64,000 bases of DNA from assembly GCA_019636345.1 (NCBI GenBank), contig JAHBXQ010000003.1, positions 372,001-436,000 of the forward strand, given 5' to 3'. The position numbers and the translations under genes were made by a program. This document shows, piece after piece, positions 14,859 to 24,664 of this stretch; position 1 is the stretch's first letter; every line of letters begins with the position of its first letter. The notes under the pieces are model-generated. The model did not search any database and was not told the origin of the DNA. It was given only the letters and a program-made list of their open reading frames with translations. This DNA comes from Pirellulales bacterium (GTDB lineage: Bacteria > Planctomycetota > Planctomycetia > Pirellulales > Lacipirellulaceae).

Positions 14859-15416
14859 ATGACCCCGCGCCTGCAAGAACGATACTCGACGGAAATCCTG
14901 CCTTCGATGGCGGAGAAGTTCGGTCGCGCCAACCGACTCAGCCTGCCGAAGATCGAGAAGATCGTCGTCAGCATGGGCGTCGGCAGCGCGATCGCCGACA
15001 AGAAGCACATGGACGACGCCGTCCAGGCGATGACTGAGATCACCGGCCAGAAGCCGATGGTCTGCCGGGCGCGCAAGTCGGTCGCCGGTTTCCGACTCCG
15101 CGAGGGAATGCCGATCGGCTGCAAGGTGACGCTCCGCGGCGCCCGGATGTACGAGTTCCTCGATCGGTTGATCTCGCTGGTGTTGCCCCGCGTGCGTGAC
15201 TTCCGGGGGCTCAGCCTCAAGGCGTTCGACGGTCACGGCAACTACAGCCTGGGGCTTACCGAGCAGCTCGTGTTCCCCGAGCTCAATCCCGACAAATATC
15301 CGCGGCAGCAGGGGATGAACATCGCCATCTGCTGCAGCGGCGGATCGGACGACGAATCGCGCGAGATGTTGCGAGGATTCGGCATGCCGTTCCGGGCCGA
15401 AGGAGCGGCGGTGTAA
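14859..15416 (+). CDS. rplE: 50S ribosomal protein L5
   Basis: L5 binds 5S rRNA and contacts the P-site tRNA. The protein is 185 residues from ATG 14859. PKIEKIVVSMGVG, the block ITGQKPMVCRARKSVAGFRLREGMPIG (read in parts) and DFRGLSLKAFDGHGNYSLG are family hallmarks. An in-frame opening at 14646 overlaps rplX and is not L5-like. The spacer before it carries GACTCAAGCCTCACGCC, a word found inverted near 52690. Confidence 0.97.
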   Translation: MTPRLQERYSTEILPSMAEKFGRANRLSLPKIEKIVVSMGVGSAIADKKHMDDAVQAMTEITGQKPMVCRARKSVAGFRLREGMPIGCKVTLRGARMYEFLDRLISLVLPRVRDFRGLSLKAFDGHGNYSLGLTEQLVFPELNPDKYPRQQGMNIAICCSGGSDDESREMLRGFGMPFRAEGAAV

Positions 15417-15487
15417 GCGAGCCGTTTGCCGCGGCTCGTCAGTTTGATTTCCGTGTAACGTTGCAAAGTTCCTAACGAGGCCCTTAC

Positions 15488-15673
15488 GTGGCAAGCAAGT
15501 CGAAGATCGCCAAGGCCGAACGCACGCCGAAGTTCTCGACGCGGCGCGAGAGTCGGTGCAAGTTGTGCGGACGTCCTCGGGCCGTGTATCGCAAGTTCGG
15601 CGTGTGCCGGATTTGTTTCCGCAAGCTGGCCGACCAGGGATTGATTCCCGGCGTGAAGAAGTCGAGTTGGTAA
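15488..15673 (+). CDS. rpsN: 30S ribosomal protein S14, zinc-binding type
   Basis: S14 sits in the small-subunit head. At 61 residues it is the short zinc-binding (type Z) form. C24, C27, C40 and C43 form two CxxC pairs in [20 protein letters not shown]. The GTG at 15488 gives the family start [16 protein letters not shown]. Canonical place between rplE and rpsH. Confidence 0.97.
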   Translation: MASKSKIAKAERTPKFSTRRESRCKLCGRPRAVYRKFGVCRICFRKLADQGLIPGVKKSSW

Positions 15674-15820
15674 GCGAGTCGGCTATTCGTCGAGCCCCGC
15701 GGCCAGCCAGCCGCCGGGCCGAGTTCCTTTCAGGTTGTTACGAGTTCAATCGGGGGCGTCGCCCCCAGTTGTTGGCAGCGGCGGGGATGCCGAACAATCC
15801 CCCGGGAGTTTGAAACCGCA

Positions 15821-16222
15821 ATGATGACCGACCCCATCGCCGACATGCTCACCCGCATTCGCAACGCCGTTCGCGTCGAACGGCCGATTGTGGACATGCC
15901 GCTTTCCAAGGTGAAGCGCGGCGTCGCCGAGGTGCTGAAGCGTGAAGGCTACATCTGGGACTTCCACGAGGAGCAGGGCGAGGAAGATCCCGCCAAGCGG
16001 CTCTGCATCGACCTGAAGTACGGTCCCAACGGCGAACGGGTCATTCGCCATATCAAGCGCGTCAGCAAGCCGGGCCGCCGCGTGTACAGCAAGGCGATCG
16101 ACTTGCGGCCGATCCTCAACGGCTTGGGCATTTCGATCATCAGCACCAGCCGCGGCGTGCTGAGCGATCGCGAGGCTCGCCAGAAGAAACTCGGCGGCGA
16201 AGTGCTGTGCGAACTGTGGTAA
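15821..16222 (+). CDS. rpsH: 30S ribosomal protein S8
   Basis: S8 is a central 16S rRNA binder; in E. coli it represses the spc operon. The protein is 133 residues. TDPIADMLTRIRNA opens the protein and ISIISTSRGVLSDREARQKKLGGEVLC closes it (read in parts). Two adjacent ATG codons at 15821 and 15824 are both possible starts. A 147-base spacer precedes it. Confidence 0.97.
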   Translation: MMTDPIADMLTRIRNAVRVERPIVDMPLSKVKRGVAEVLKREGYIWDFHEEQGEEDPAKRLCIDLKYGPNGERVIRHIKRVSKPGRRVYSKAIDLRPILNGLGISIISTSRGVLSDREARQKKLGGEVLCELW

Positions 16223-16380
16223 AGGGCCTTCGGCTCGCAGCGACAAGACGCTTTCAGTTCAGGTTCAACTCAAACGCATTAACAGGAGCGGCCCTTAAGC
16301 ATCAGACCGTGTTCGGCCGCTTGTTCAGGCGATCATCGCTTGGCCAAGCGCCGACGGCTGACAGCTGACAGCCCCCCGCC

Positions 16381-16923
16381 ATGTCCCGAATCGGCAAGAA
16401 ACCCGTTGAGATTCCCTCCGGCGTCAAAGTGACCGTCGCTTCGCGCGAGATCACCGTCGAGGGGAAGCTCGGCAAGCTTTGTTGGACCCACCGTCCCGAG
16501 GTGCAGGTCGTCGTCAGCGACGACGGCAAGGAAGCGCTCGTCACGCGCGAGAGCGACGAGCGAGCCCCCCGCGCCCTGCACGGCCTGACCCGCGCACTCG
16601 TCCAGAACATGGTCGACGGCGTGTCGAAGGGCTACGAAAAACGGCTGGAGATCCAAGGGGTCGGCTACCTGGCGGCGATCCAGGGGGACGTCCTCCAATT
16701 GCGCGTCGGGTTCGCCAACGAAATCCACAAGAAGATACCCGCTGGTCTCGACGTGACCTGCCCCGACCAGACGCACATTTCGATCAAGGGGATCGACAAG
16801 CAGAAGGTGGGACAGTTCGCCGCCGAGGTGCGGGCCGTCCGCAAGCCGGAGCCTTACAAAGGCAAAGGCGTCCGTTACGAAGGCGAACAAATCCGTCGCA
16901 AGGCCGGCAAGACCGCCAAGTAG
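16381..16923 (+). CDS. rplF: 50S ribosomal protein L6
   Basis: L6 lies near the factor-binding site. The protein is 180 residues, with MSRIGKKPVEIPSGVKV at the start, GVSKGYEKRLEIQGVGYLA in the middle and the C-terminal signature PEPYKGKGVRYEGE. The 158-base spacer before it contains GGCTGACAGCTGACAGCC, a member of the AGCTGTCAGC word family. Confidence 0.98.
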   Translation: MSRIGKKPVEIPSGVKVTVASREITVEGKLGKLCWTHRPEVQVVVSDDGKEALVTRESDERAPRALHGLTRALVQNMVDGVSKGYEKRLEIQGVGYLAAIQGDVLQLRVGFANEIHKKIPAGLDVTCPDQTHISIKGIDKQKVGQFAAEVRAVRKPEPYKGKGVRYEGEQIRRKAGKTAK

Positions 16924-16990
16924 TTTCGGAATCCTCCCGGCATTCGCCGCATCGCTTGCGGCCTAGCGCTCCAACCAACTCGACACGACC

Positions 16991-17359
16991 ATGGATCATA
17001 GCAAAGCACTCGGCAAGCAGCGTCAGCGCCGCAAGTGGCGCGTCCGCAAGCGGCTCAAAGGCGACGCCGAGCGTCCCCGGCTCAGCGTTTGCCGCAGCCT
17101 GAAGAACATCTCGGTGCAGGTGATCGACGACTCGATCGGCAAGACGATCGCTTCGGCGTCGACCGCCGACAAGACGCTCGCCAAGACGATCAGCTACGGC
17201 GGCAACTGCGACGCGGCCGCGGCGATCGGCAAGGCGATTGCCGAGCGGGCCAAGCAAGCCGGCGTGACGAAGGTGCGGTTCGACCGCGGCGCCAACAAGT
17301 TTCACGGCCGCGTAGCCGCTCTGGCCGCCGCGGCCCGCGAAGCCGGCCTGGAGTTTTAA
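16991..17359 (+). CDS. rplR: 50S ribosomal protein L18
   Basis: L18 binds 5S rRNA together with L5. The protein is 122 residues. An N-terminal basic stretch ([20 protein letters not shown]) is followed by [17 protein letters not shown] and the conserved [20 protein letters not shown]. Position between rplF and rpsE is canonical. Confidence 0.97.
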   Translation: MDHSKALGKQRQRRKWRVRKRLKGDAERPRLSVCRSLKNISVQVIDDSIGKTIASASTADKTLAKTISYGGNCDAAAAIGKAIAERAKQAGVTKVRFDRGANKFHGRVAALAAAAREAGLEF

Positions 17360-17426
17360 GCATTCGACCACCGCAGGCCCCGCAGGGCGCTTGCCGTTCC
17401 CCTTTGCCATCGAAGGATTCCCAACC

Positions 17427-17921
17427 GTGTCTACCGGCTCCTCCGAACGCCAACGCGGCGAATTGTCCGAAACCGTGGTGAAGATCAAGCGCTGCTCGGC
17501 CGTGGTGAAGGGCGGTCGTCGATTCAGCTTTGCCGCGATGGTGGTCGTGGGGAACGGCCATGGCAAGGTGGGCTGGGGTTACGGCAAGGCCAACGAGGTC
17601 CCCCCGAGCGTCGAGAAGGCGGTCAAAGAAGGGATGCGCAGCCAGGTCGAAATTCCGCTGGAGGGGGAGACGATTCCGCATGAAGTGCGGGGTCGCTACG
17701 GCGCCGCCCAGGTGGTGCTGGTCCCTGCCGGTCCTGGCACCGGGGTCATTGCGGGCGCCGCGGTGCGGGCCGTTTGCGAGGCCGCCGGCATCCACAACAT
17801 CCTCACGAAGAGTTTTGGTTCCAATAATCCCGTGACGCTGGTCAAGGCGACGATCAACGCCTTGCAGCAGTTGCGACCCAAGTACGAGATCGAGCGCTTG
17901 CGCGGAGTCACCCTGTCATGA
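17427..17921 (+). CDS. rpsE: 30S ribosomal protein S5
   Basis: S5 acts in decoding fidelity and mRNA helicase activity. The protein is 164 residues from the GTG at 17427, chosen because AAGGA lies nine bases upstream and the product starts [20 protein letters not shown]. The open frame from TTG 17391 adds residues not seen in the family. The dsRNA-binding-like N-domain has [15 protein letters not shown], and the C-domain has [20 protein letters not shown]. The stop overlaps the rplO start by four bases, leaving no room for rpmD. Confidence 0.97.
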   Translation: MSTGSSERQRGELSETVVKIKRCSAVVKGGRRFSFAAMVVVGNGHGKVGWGYGKANEVPPSVEKAVKEGMRSQVEIPLEGETIPHEVRGRYGAAQVVLVPAGPGTGVIAGAAVRAVCEAAGIHNILTKSFGSNNPVTLVKATINALQQLRPKYEIERLRGVTLS

Positions 17922-18424
17922 ATTTGAGCGACGTCAATCGCGGCATTCATCGCCACAAGAGCCGCAAGCGACTGGGCCGGGGCATCGGCTCGGGCCAGGG
18001 CAAGACCGCGGGCCGGGGCCACAAGGGCCAGGGCGCGCGCAACGGTTACTCGCGCCTGGTCGTGTTCCAAGGGGGCACGATGCCGGTCGTGCGCCGCGTT
18101 CCCAAGCGGGGTTTCAACAACCGTTGGGCCCTGACCGTGGCGGTCGTCAACCTGGGACAGATCGACGCCGCGTTCGCCGCGGGCGACGAGGTGACCCCTG
18201 CGACGCTTGCCGCGAAGAACCTCGCCGGCGGTCGGTACGACGAGTTGAAGATCCTGGGCGACGGCGAGCTGACCAAGAAGCTCTCCGTCTCGGCTCACCG
18301 GTTCAGCAAGTCGGCGATCGAGAAAATCGAGAAGGCGGGGGCTCAAATGGTCTTGCTACCCGGCAAGACGCCGGTGGAAGATAAGAAGAAGGCGGCCAAG
18401 GCGGCGAAGACGGCCAAGGCCTGA
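17918..18424 (+). CDS. rplO: 50S ribosomal protein L15
   Basis: L15 is a late-assembly 23S binder. The protein is 168 residues. Its glycine/arginine-rich N-terminus ([20 protein letters not shown]) and [19 protein letters not shown] are typical. The C-terminus carries an extra lysine/alanine-rich tail ([13 protein letters not shown]). It overlaps rpsE by four bases (ATGA), implying translational coupling. Confidence 0.97.
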   Translation: MNLSDVNRGIHRHKSRKRLGRGIGSGQGKTAGRGHKGQGARNGYSRLVVFQGGTMPVVRRVPKRGFNNRWALTVAVVNLGQIDAAFAAGDEVTPATLAAKNLAGGRYDELKILGDGELTKKLSVSAHRFSKSAIEKIEKAGAQMVLLPGKTPVEDKKKAAKAAKTAKA

Positions 18425-18553
18425 GTTCGCCGCAAGCAAAGCCGCTGGTCGAGAGCCGGCGGCCTTGGCCGCCGCGTGATCGGCGTTCAAGGTCGCCGGC
18501 TTAGTTCTTGTAATTCTTGATCGCGGTCCGCCGCGCAGTAGGACGCACAAGTC

Positions 18554-19924
18554 ATGTGGGAAAAACTCCGCGTCGTTTGGCAGATCCCCGAGCTGCGGCG
18601 GAAGATCCTCCTTACGCTTGCCCTGCTGGCCGTCTATCGGCTCGGCTTCCAAATCCCGTTGCCGATCGTCGACCCGCAAAAGGTCGAGGCGTTCAGCAAG
18701 TCGGGGGGCGGCGTCGCCGACGTGCTGCAGCAGGTGGCCGTGTTCAGCGCCGCCCAGGTGAGCAACGTCACCATTTTCGGCCTGGGGATCATGCCGTACA
18801 TCTCGGCGTCGATCATCTTCCAGCTCTTGGGCAGCGTCTATCCGCCGCTCGAACGACTGCAGAAGGAGGGCGAGGCGGGCCGCAAAAAGATCAACGAATA
18901 CACCCGCTACGCCACAGTCTTCATCTGCATCATCCAAAGCTGGATCTACATCAACGCCTACGTCGTGCAGTACGACCTGGTCGACGCCAACTTTCTCAAT
19001 CCCGACACCGGCAACGTCTACTTCGGCTCGAAGGTCATGGCGGTGCTGACGATGACCGCCGGCACGATCTTTCTGATGTGGGTCGGCGAGCAGATCGACG
19101 AGTTCGGCATCGGCAACGGCATCAGCCTGCTCATTATGGCGGGCATCCTGGCCGGCATGCCGGGGGCGTTCGTCGAGCTGATCGGCAAGAGCAAGCTGGA
19201 ACTGTCCGGCGGCGGCGGCGATTTGGGCATCGAGCAACTGCTGCTGTTGGTGGCCATGTTCTTCAGCGTGATCGTCGGCGTGGTCTTCATTACGCTCGGC
19301 CAGCGGCGGATCCCGATGCAAAGCGCCAAGCACATCCGCGGGCGCAAGGTGGTCGGCGGCGGCAAGAACTTCCTCCCGCTCAAGGTCAATCAGGCCGGCG
19401 TCATGCCGATCATTTTCGCCAGCAGCTTGCTGATGCTGCCGGCCCTGTTGTTCGGCATGCTGGCTCGCATCAACTGGGCCGAGGGGAGCTTCTGGAGCCG
19501 GTTGTTCACCGGGGCGACCGAGGCGTTCCAGCGCGGCAACGGGTTCGTCTATGCGGTGTCGTATATCGCGCTGATCTACTTTTTCTGTTTCTTCTGGACC
19601 GCGATTACGTTCAATCCGAAGGACGTGTCCGAGAACTTGAAGAACTACGGTTCGTTCATCCCGGGCTACCGTCCCGGCAAGCGGACGGCCGACTACCTGG
19701 AAAAGGTGATGGTTCGCATCACCTACGTAGGAGCCGGCTTCTTGGCCCTGATCGCGATCATCCCGACGATGATATCCACCCAATTGGGCGTGTCGTTTAT
19801 GGTGGCCCAGTTCTACGGAGGGACCGGCCTGCTGATCGCCGTGAGCGTGGCGTTCGACCTCGTGCAGAAAATTGACAGCCACTTGGTGATGCGCAACTAC
19901 ACAGGTTTGTTGGAAAAGTCCTAA
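18554..19924 (+). CDS. secY: Protein translocase subunit SecY
   Basis: SecY is the channel-forming subunit of the Sec translocon in the inner membrane. The protein is 456 residues with about ten hydrophobic helices. Family sequences include YRLGFQIPLPIVD in helix 1, the plug-region FGLGIMPYISASIIFQLL, GQRRIPMQ in a cytoplasmic loop, and FIPGYRPGKRTADYL before the last helices. It lies in the usual place after rplO and just before adk. Confidence 0.98.
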   Translation: MWEKLRVVWQIPELRRKILLTLALLAVYRLGFQIPLPIVDPQKVEAFSKSGGGVADVLQQVAVFSAAQVSNVTIFGLGIMPYISASIIFQLLGSVYPPLERLQKEGEAGRKKINEYTRYATVFICIIQSWIYINAYVVQYDLVDANFLNPDTGNVYFGSKVMAVLTMTAGTIFLMWVGEQIDEFGIGNGISLLIMAGILAGMPGAFVELIGKSKLELSGGGGDLGIEQLLLLVAMFFSVIVGVVFITLGQRRIPMQSAKHIRGRKVVGGGKNFLPLKVNQAGVMPIIFASSLLMLPALLFGMLARINWAEGSFWSRLFTGATEAFQRGNGFVYAVSYIALIYFFCFFWTAITFNPKDVSENLKNYGSFIPGYRPGKRTADYLEKVMVRITYVGAGFLALIAIIPTMISTQLGVSFMVAQFYGGTGLLIAVSVAFDLVQKIDSHLVMRNYTGLLEKS

Positions 19925-20005
19925 GCCGCCCTTCGCCTCGCCGGGCAGTCAGTCGCTGCATCCGGGCGTCGCCCAACTCGCCCCGTTCGGGCGAGAGGTC
20001 ATGCC

Positions 20006-20554
20006 ATGCGTATAGTGCTCTTTGGCGCCCCTGGCGTCGGCAAGGGGACCCAGGCGGTGCGCTTGTCGCAACGGCTGAGCGTGCCGCACCTGTCGACCGG
20101 CGACATGCTGCGAACCGCTCGGGCCGAGGGAACTGCGGACGGCGTCGAGGCGGGCGCCCACATGGACGAGGGCCGGCTGGTCCCCGATGCGCTCGTCCTG
20201 CGGATCGTCGAGGCTCGACTCGCCCACGGCGATTGCGGCGGGGGGTTCATCCTCGACGGCTTTCCCCGGACCGAGCCGCAGGCCGAAACGCTCGACGAGT
20301 GGCTCGCCGACCAGGGTTTGCCGCTCGACGGCGTCGTGCAGATCGTGGTCGGCAAGGAAGTGATCCTCGAGCGGTTGTCGCTCCGCGGTCGCTCGGACGA
20401 CGACGTCCGCGTGATCGAACGCCGACTCGATCAATACGAGCAGCTCACCCGGCCGCTGATCGAGTACTACGAACACCGCGGAATAATGCGCTACGTCGAC
20501 GGCATCGGCACGCCGGACGAGGTCTTCCAACGCCTGCTGCGCGAGTGTGCGTAG
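20006..20554 (+). CDS. adk: Adenylate kinase, short-LID form
   Basis: It interconverts 2 ADP with ATP and AMP. The protein is 182 residues. The P-loop GAPGVGKGTQ is at residues 7-16, then the AMP-binding STGDMLR and DGFPRTEPQAE. The LID is reduced to LRGRSDDDVRVIERRL without the four-cysteine or long lid of larger forms, as in short bacterial kinases and eukaryotic AK1. The gene sits between secY and map, as in many spc operons. Confidence 0.95.
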   Translation: MRIVLFGAPGVGKGTQAVRLSQRLSVPHLSTGDMLRTARAEGTADGVEAGAHMDEGRLVPDALVLRIVEARLAHGDCGGGFILDGFPRTEPQAETLDEWLADQGLPLDGVVQIVVGKEVILERLSLRGRSDDDVRVIERRLDQYEQLTRPLIEYYEHRGIMRYVDGIGTPDEVFQRLLRECA

Positions 20555-20621
20555 TTCCCGCCGCTTTCCGAGTCGCCTTGACCGCAGCCTCCCCCCGAGA
20601 AGTCGCTTGATTGTCGAAACG

Positions 20622-21437
20622 ATGTTGCAGTTGAAGTCCACGCGCGAGATCGGATTGATGCGCCGCTCCGGCCTAGCCGTGTGGCGTGCGCATCAGATAG
20701 CCGCGCGGATGATCAAGCCCGGCGCCACGACCTACGAAATCGACAAGGCGATCGAGACGTACTTCGACGGCATCGGCGCCGAGCCGCTGTTTCGCAACTA
20801 CCCCAATACGGTCAAGGGCAAACCGCCGTTCCCCGCGGTCACGTGCATGAGCGTCAACGAGGCGGTCGTCCACGGCATTCCCAGCCATCGGCCGCTGGTC
20901 GAGGGGGACGTGGTGAGCATCGACACCGGCTGCCGGCTCAACGGGTGGTGCGGCGACGCGGCCTACACCTACTCGGTGGGCCGACTGAAGCCCGAGGTGC
21001 AGCGGTTGTTGGACGTGACCCAGGGCACGCTGCAATTGGCGATCGACCTGCTTCACACGAAGAGCTACTGGAGCGCAATCGCTCGCGAGATGGCCAAGTT
21101 CGTCCGCGACCACGGCTACTCGACCGTCGAGTGCTTCGTCGGGCACGGCATCGGTCGCGACATGCACGAGGATCCCCAGGTCCCGAACTTCCCCAGCCGG
21201 TCGCTGCGGGGGAGCGGGGATTTCCGGATCGAGCCGGGGCTGGTCATCGCGGTCGAGCCGATGGTCAACATGGGAACCAAGCGGGTCAAGCTGTTGGGGG
21301 ACCATTGGACCCAGGTCACGTCCGACGGCAAGCCGAGCGCCCACTTTGAACACACGATCGCGATCACGGCCGACGGGCCCCAGGCCCTGACCATCGGCCC
21401 CACGAGCCCCGCGGAGACAGAGTTGGCGGCGGTCTGA
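20622..21437 (+). CDS. map: Methionine aminopeptidase, type I
   Basis: It removes the initiator methionine from nascent proteins. The protein is 271 residues from ATG 20622 (MLQLKSTREIGLMRRSG); an upstream frame overlapping adk is not family-like. Metal ligands are visible: Asp in SIDTG, Asp in GDAAYTYS, His in FVGHGIGRDMHED, Glu in AVEPMVN and Glu in HFEHTIAIT. NYPNTVKGKPPFPAVTCMSV is a type I pattern. Infrequently for this operon, rpmJ rather than infA follows. Confidence 0.97.
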   Translation: MLQLKSTREIGLMRRSGLAVWRAHQIAARMIKPGATTYEIDKAIETYFDGIGAEPLFRNYPNTVKGKPPFPAVTCMSVNEAVVHGIPSHRPLVEGDVVSIDTGCRLNGWCGDAAYTYSVGRLKPEVQRLLDVTQGTLQLAIDLLHTKSYWSAIAREMAKFVRDHGYSTVECFVGHGIGRDMHEDPQVPNFPSRSLRGSGDFRIEPGLVIAVEPMVNMGTKRVKLLGDHWTQVTSDGKPSAHFEHTIAITADGPQALTIGPTSPAETELAAV

Positions 21438-21544
21438 GCGGGAGGAGGCTGCCGAGGGCCGTTCCCCCCTGGAAATCCGGCCTGTCCGGCTCGCCCCGAC
21501 CGAGCGAGCCGAATCCGCCAAGGCAAATTATGTGCCCAGCCCCC

Positions 21545-21574
21545 TTGCCCCTTGGGACTCGGCGCGGCTAAATT
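21545..21574 (+). promoter_or_regulatory. Possible promoter before rpmJ and the alpha operon
   Basis: TTGCCC (21545-21550) and TAAATT (21569-21574) are 18 bases apart in the 184-base spacer after map. The match is moderate. It would drive rpmJ, rpsM, rpsK, rpsD, rpoA and rplQ independently of the S10/spc section. Confidence 0.4.
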
Positions 21575-21621
21575 AACCCGTTTCGCCAAATACCGACCGG
21601 GCCAACCCCCCGGAGGACGTG

Positions 21622-21735
21622 ATGAAAGTCAAAGCCAGCGTCAAGCGAATCTGCGACAAGTGCAAGGTGGTTCGCCGCCGCGGCGTCGTGTACGTCGTGT
21701 GCGCCAATCCCCGCCATAAGCAGCGTCAGGGCTAG
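21622..21735 (+). CDS. rpmJ: 50S ribosomal protein L36, zinc-binding form
   Basis: L36 is a 37-residue zinc-finger protein of the large subunit. The product starts [19 protein letters not shown]. The ligands C11, C14, C27 and H32 are all present, so this is the zinc-containing form. GGAGG at 21612-21616 is placed five bases before the ATG. It lies between map and rpsM, the usual place. Confidence 0.97.
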   Translation: MKVKASVKRICDKCKVVRRRGVVYVVCANPRHKQRQG

Positions 21736-21812
21736 TCCGCCCCGAATCGCGCCCGGCATCCCTGCCGTAAGTCGTTCGCATCGCGACACTTCGAGATTGA
21801 AAGAGACCATCC

Positions 21813-22196
21813 ATGCCTCGTTTGCAAGGCGTCGACATCCCGGCTGATCGCCCGACGGTGATCTCGTTGACCTACCTATACGGCGTCGGGCCGAAGATCG
21901 CCCGCGAGTTGTGCCACAAGGCGGGGGTCGATCCCCACGCCCGGGCTCGCGAGATGTCCGAGGACGAGGTCGCGCGGATCGCCGCCTTGCTCGACAAGGA
22001 CTATGTGGTCGAAGGCCAGTTGCGCCGTCAGGTGAGCCAGAACGTCTCCCGACTGCGCGACATCGCCTGCTATCGCGGGTTGCGGCACCGTCGCGGCCTG
22101 CCGGTCCGCGGGCAGCGCACCAAGACCAACGCTCGGACCCGCAAGGGCCCCAAGAAGACCGTCGCCGGCAAGAAGGGCGTCAAGGATCTGCGTTAA
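21813..22196 (+). CDS. rpsM: 30S ribosomal protein S13
   Basis: S13 is in the head of the small subunit and touches the P-site tRNA and L5. The protein is 127 residues. GVDIPADRPTVISLTYLYGVG starts the helix-two-turn-helix region (read in parts), and the C-terminal tail RGLPVRGQRTKTNARTRKGP is the tRNA-contacting extension. First ribosomal gene of the alpha-type cluster after rpmJ. Confidence 0.98.
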   Translation: MPRLQGVDIPADRPTVISLTYLYGVGPKIARELCHKAGVDPHARAREMSEDEVARIAALLDKDYVVEGQLRRQVSQNVSRLRDIACYRGLRHRRGLPVRGQRTKTNARTRKGPKKTVAGKKGVKDLR

Positions 22197-22290
22197 TCGC
22201 GGTCGCGACGACCCTCCCCCCGGCGCCGCACGCGGCTTGACGATTCACCCCCCGTTCAACCTTTAAGATTCCCGACGGAGTCGACGCGCA

Positions 22291-22695
22291 GTGGCCAAAG
22301 AAAAGAAAGCCGTCAAGACGAAGGTCAAGACCAAGAAGGCTCGTCGCAACGTGACGGTGGGCGTGGCCCACATCGTGGCGACCTTCAACAACACGACGGT
22401 GACCATCACCGACACCAAGGGAGACGCCTTGTGTTGGGCGAGCGCCGGCACGAGCGGTTTCAAGGGAAGCCGCAAGAGCACGCCGTTCGCCGGCCAGTGC
22501 GCCGCGCAGCAGGCCGCTGAGAAGGCTCGCAAGTTCGGCATGAAGGACGTCGACGTCAAGGTGAAGGGCCCCGGCAGCGGCCGCGAAAGCGCGATCACGG
22601 CGCTCGAGGCGGCCGGCCTGAAGGTCAAGAGCATCGAAGACGTCACCCCGCTCCCCCACAACGGTTGCCGCCCCCGCAAGAAGCGGCGCGTGTAA
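22291..22695 (+). CDS. rpsK: 30S ribosomal protein S11
   Basis: S11 forms part of the platform near the E-site mRNA. The protein is 134 residues, starting with GTG at 22291. After a lysine-rich N-terminus come [20 protein letters not shown] and the signature [18 protein letters not shown], ending in [13 protein letters not shown]. Canonical order rpsM-rpsK-rpsD. Confidence 0.98.
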   Translation: MAKEKKAVKTKVKTKKARRNVTVGVAHIVATFNNTTVTITDTKGDALCWASAGTSGFKGSRKSTPFAGQCAAQQAAEKARKFGMKDVDVKVKGPGSGRESAITALEAAGLKVKSIEDVTPLPHNGCRPRKKRRV

Positions 22696-22836
22696 CGACG
22701 ATTCGCATGCACGATGCGTGCGGGGCCTCGGCTCGACCCGGCTCCGCAATGCGTCTGCTGGCATTCCATTTTTTTCCGTCGCCCGCCCGGCAGTCGCCGC
22801 ACGTGGTCGGCCCCTCAGGATTGCTTAGCTCGCTCT

Positions 22837-23463
22837 ATGGCTCGATACAACGGACCGGTTTGTCGTCTCTGCCGTCGTGACGGCATGAAATTGTTCCTCA
22901 AAGGCGTTCGCTGCGACTCGACGAAGTGCGCGTTCGACCGCCGCGACTCCCCGCCGGGGCAACAACAGGCCCGCCGCGGCAAGCCGACGGACTATGCAAT
23001 TCACCTCCGCGAGAAGCAGAAGGTGAAGCACTACTACGGCGTGCTCGAACGGCAGTTTCGCCGCTATTTCGACATGGCCGACCGCGGCAAGGGGAATACG
23101 GGCGACTCGCTGTTGGCCCTGCTCGAGCGGCGGCTGGACAACGTCGTCCACCGGCTCGGCTTCGGCGCCAGCCGCGCCGACGCGCGGCAGTTGATTAACC
23201 ACGGCCACGTCACGGTCAACGGCAAGCGGGTCGACATCTCCAGCTACCTAGTCTCGGTCGGCGACGTCATCCGGATCAAGAATCGGGCGAAGAGCCTCGA
23301 CCGGGCCCGGGCGACCCTGGCCGACTTCAGCCGCGACGTGCCCGACTTCCTGTCGGTTTCGACCAGCGACATCCCCGAGGGGGTGGTCGGCCGGTTGCCG
23401 ACGCACGAGGACGTGTCGTTGCCGGTGCAGACGCAGTTGATCGTCGAGTTGTGCTCGCGGTAA
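22837..23463 (+). CDS. rpsD: 30S ribosomal protein S4, zinc-binding form
   Basis: S4 is a primary 16S rRNA binder. The protein is 208 residues from ATG 22837 (MARYNGPVCRLCRRDG); the frame opens earlier at 22714 but without family similarity. C9, C12, C26 and C31 give the four-cysteine zinc site found in C+ S4 proteins. The S4 RNA-binding domain has RLDNVVHRLGFGASRADARQ (20 residues) and NHGHVTVNGKRVDI. Confidence 0.97.
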   Translation: MARYNGPVCRLCRRDGMKLFLKGVRCDSTKCAFDRRDSPPGQQQARRGKPTDYAIHLREKQKVKHYYGVLERQFRRYFDMADRGKGNTGDSLLALLERRLDNVVHRLGFGASRADARQLINHGHVTVNGKRVDISSYLVSVGDVIRIKNRAKSLDRARATLADFSRDVPDFLSVSTSDIPEGVVGRLPTHEDVSLPVQTQLIVELCSR

Positions 23464-23577
23464 GCGTCGCTCGTCGCACGCGTTATCGATTCGTCGAACA
23501 AAGATTCAAGCGACAACCAACCGACGACCGCTTCGCCGCGCTGCGGCTTCGCTCGTCGTCCCTTGAGGAGGTTTCTC

Positions 23578-24573
23578 ATGCATATCCGCTGGCGTGGTTT
23601 GGAGCTGCCGAGTCAGGTCGTGTGCGACGCCGCGACGTTGACCCCCACCTACGGCAAGTTCTTCGCGGAGCCGTTTGAACGCGGCTTCGGCACGACCGTG
23701 GGCAACGGCCTGCGGCGGATTCTGCTTTCCAGCCTCGAAGGGAGCGCCGTCACCCAAATCAAGGTCCACAACGCCCAGCACGAGTTCACGACGATCGAAG
23801 GGGTGATGGAAGACCTCACCGACATCGTGCTCAACATCAAGTCGCTGGTCGTCAAGAACCACAGCGAGTCGACCAAGGTGCTGCGCGTCGAACGCACCAC
23901 CGCGGGGGTCGTCACCGCCGCCGACATCGAAACCGACGAAGCGGTCGAGATCATCAACAAGGATCTCGTGATCGCCACCCTGACGGCCGACGTGCCGTTC
24001 ATCGTCGAGATGGTCGTCGAGAACGGTCGCGGCTACACCTCGGCGTTCGAGCACGGCGAGAACATTCAGGAAATCGGCATCATCCCGATCGACTCGGTCT
24101 TCAGCCCCGTGACCCGCGTTCGGTACGCGGTCGAGGAGACTCGCGTCGGTCAGAAGACGAACTACGACAAGCTGACGATTGAAATCTGGACCGACGGTTC
24201 GGTCAGCCCCGAAATGGCGCTGGTCGAGGCGGCGAAGATTCTTCGCAAGCACCTCACCCCCTTCGTGCAGTACGCCGAGCTGGGCCCGCAGGTCCATTCG
24301 GCCGCTCGCGGCGGCGGGGCGCCGGGGTCCGACGCGGCCCTTGAATCGAAGCTCAGCATGCCGCTGTCGGAGTTGAACCTGTCGGTTCGAGCCGGCAACT
24401 GCCTGGAATCGGAAAACATCATGACGGTCCGCGATCTCGTGCAGCGGAACGAAGACCAATTGCTCGAGGTCCGCAACTTCGGCGAGACGACTCTCGCCGA
24501 GGTGCAGCAGAAGCTTCGCGAGTTGGGGCTCCACCTGGGAATGCGCGTCGCCAGCCCCGCCGGCAGCTTCTAA
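23578..24573 (+). CDS. rpoA: RNA polymerase subunit alpha
   Basis: The alpha subunit nucleates polymerase assembly through its N-terminal domain and binds UP elements and activators through its C-terminal domain. The protein is 331 residues. ATG 23578 is used because GAGGAGG lies just upstream. The N-domain has [19 protein letters not shown] and [17 protein letters not shown]. The C-domain has [18 protein letters not shown] and [15 protein letters not shown] (helix-hairpin-helix). Order rpsD-rpoA-rplQ is canonical. Confidence 0.98.
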   Translation: MHIRWRGLELPSQVVCDAATLTPTYGKFFAEPFERGFGTTVGNGLRRILLSSLEGSAVTQIKVHNAQHEFTTIEGVMEDLTDIVLNIKSLVVKNHSESTKVLRVERTTAGVVTAADIETDEAVEIINKDLVIATLTADVPFIVEMVVENGRGYTSAFEHGENIQEIGIIPIDSVFSPVTRVRYAVEETRVGQKTNYDKLTIEIWTDGSVSPEMALVEAAKILRKHLTPFVQYAELGPQVHSAARGGGAPGSDAALESKLSMPLSELNLSVRAGNCLESENIMTVRDLVQRNEDQLLEVRNFGETTLAEVQQKLRELGLHLGMRVASPAGSF

Positions 24574-24664
24574 TACTCCGTACTCAACGCGATCATTTTC
24601 CCGGCGCGGTTCGGCGCCGTTCCGGGATTCGCCTCACGCCACATCGCCGACGGTAGTCACTGCC

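Noticed and set aside
18356-19882. A 508-codon minus-strand frame across secY
   Set aside because: Product is polar and repetitive; secY on the plus strand explains the region.
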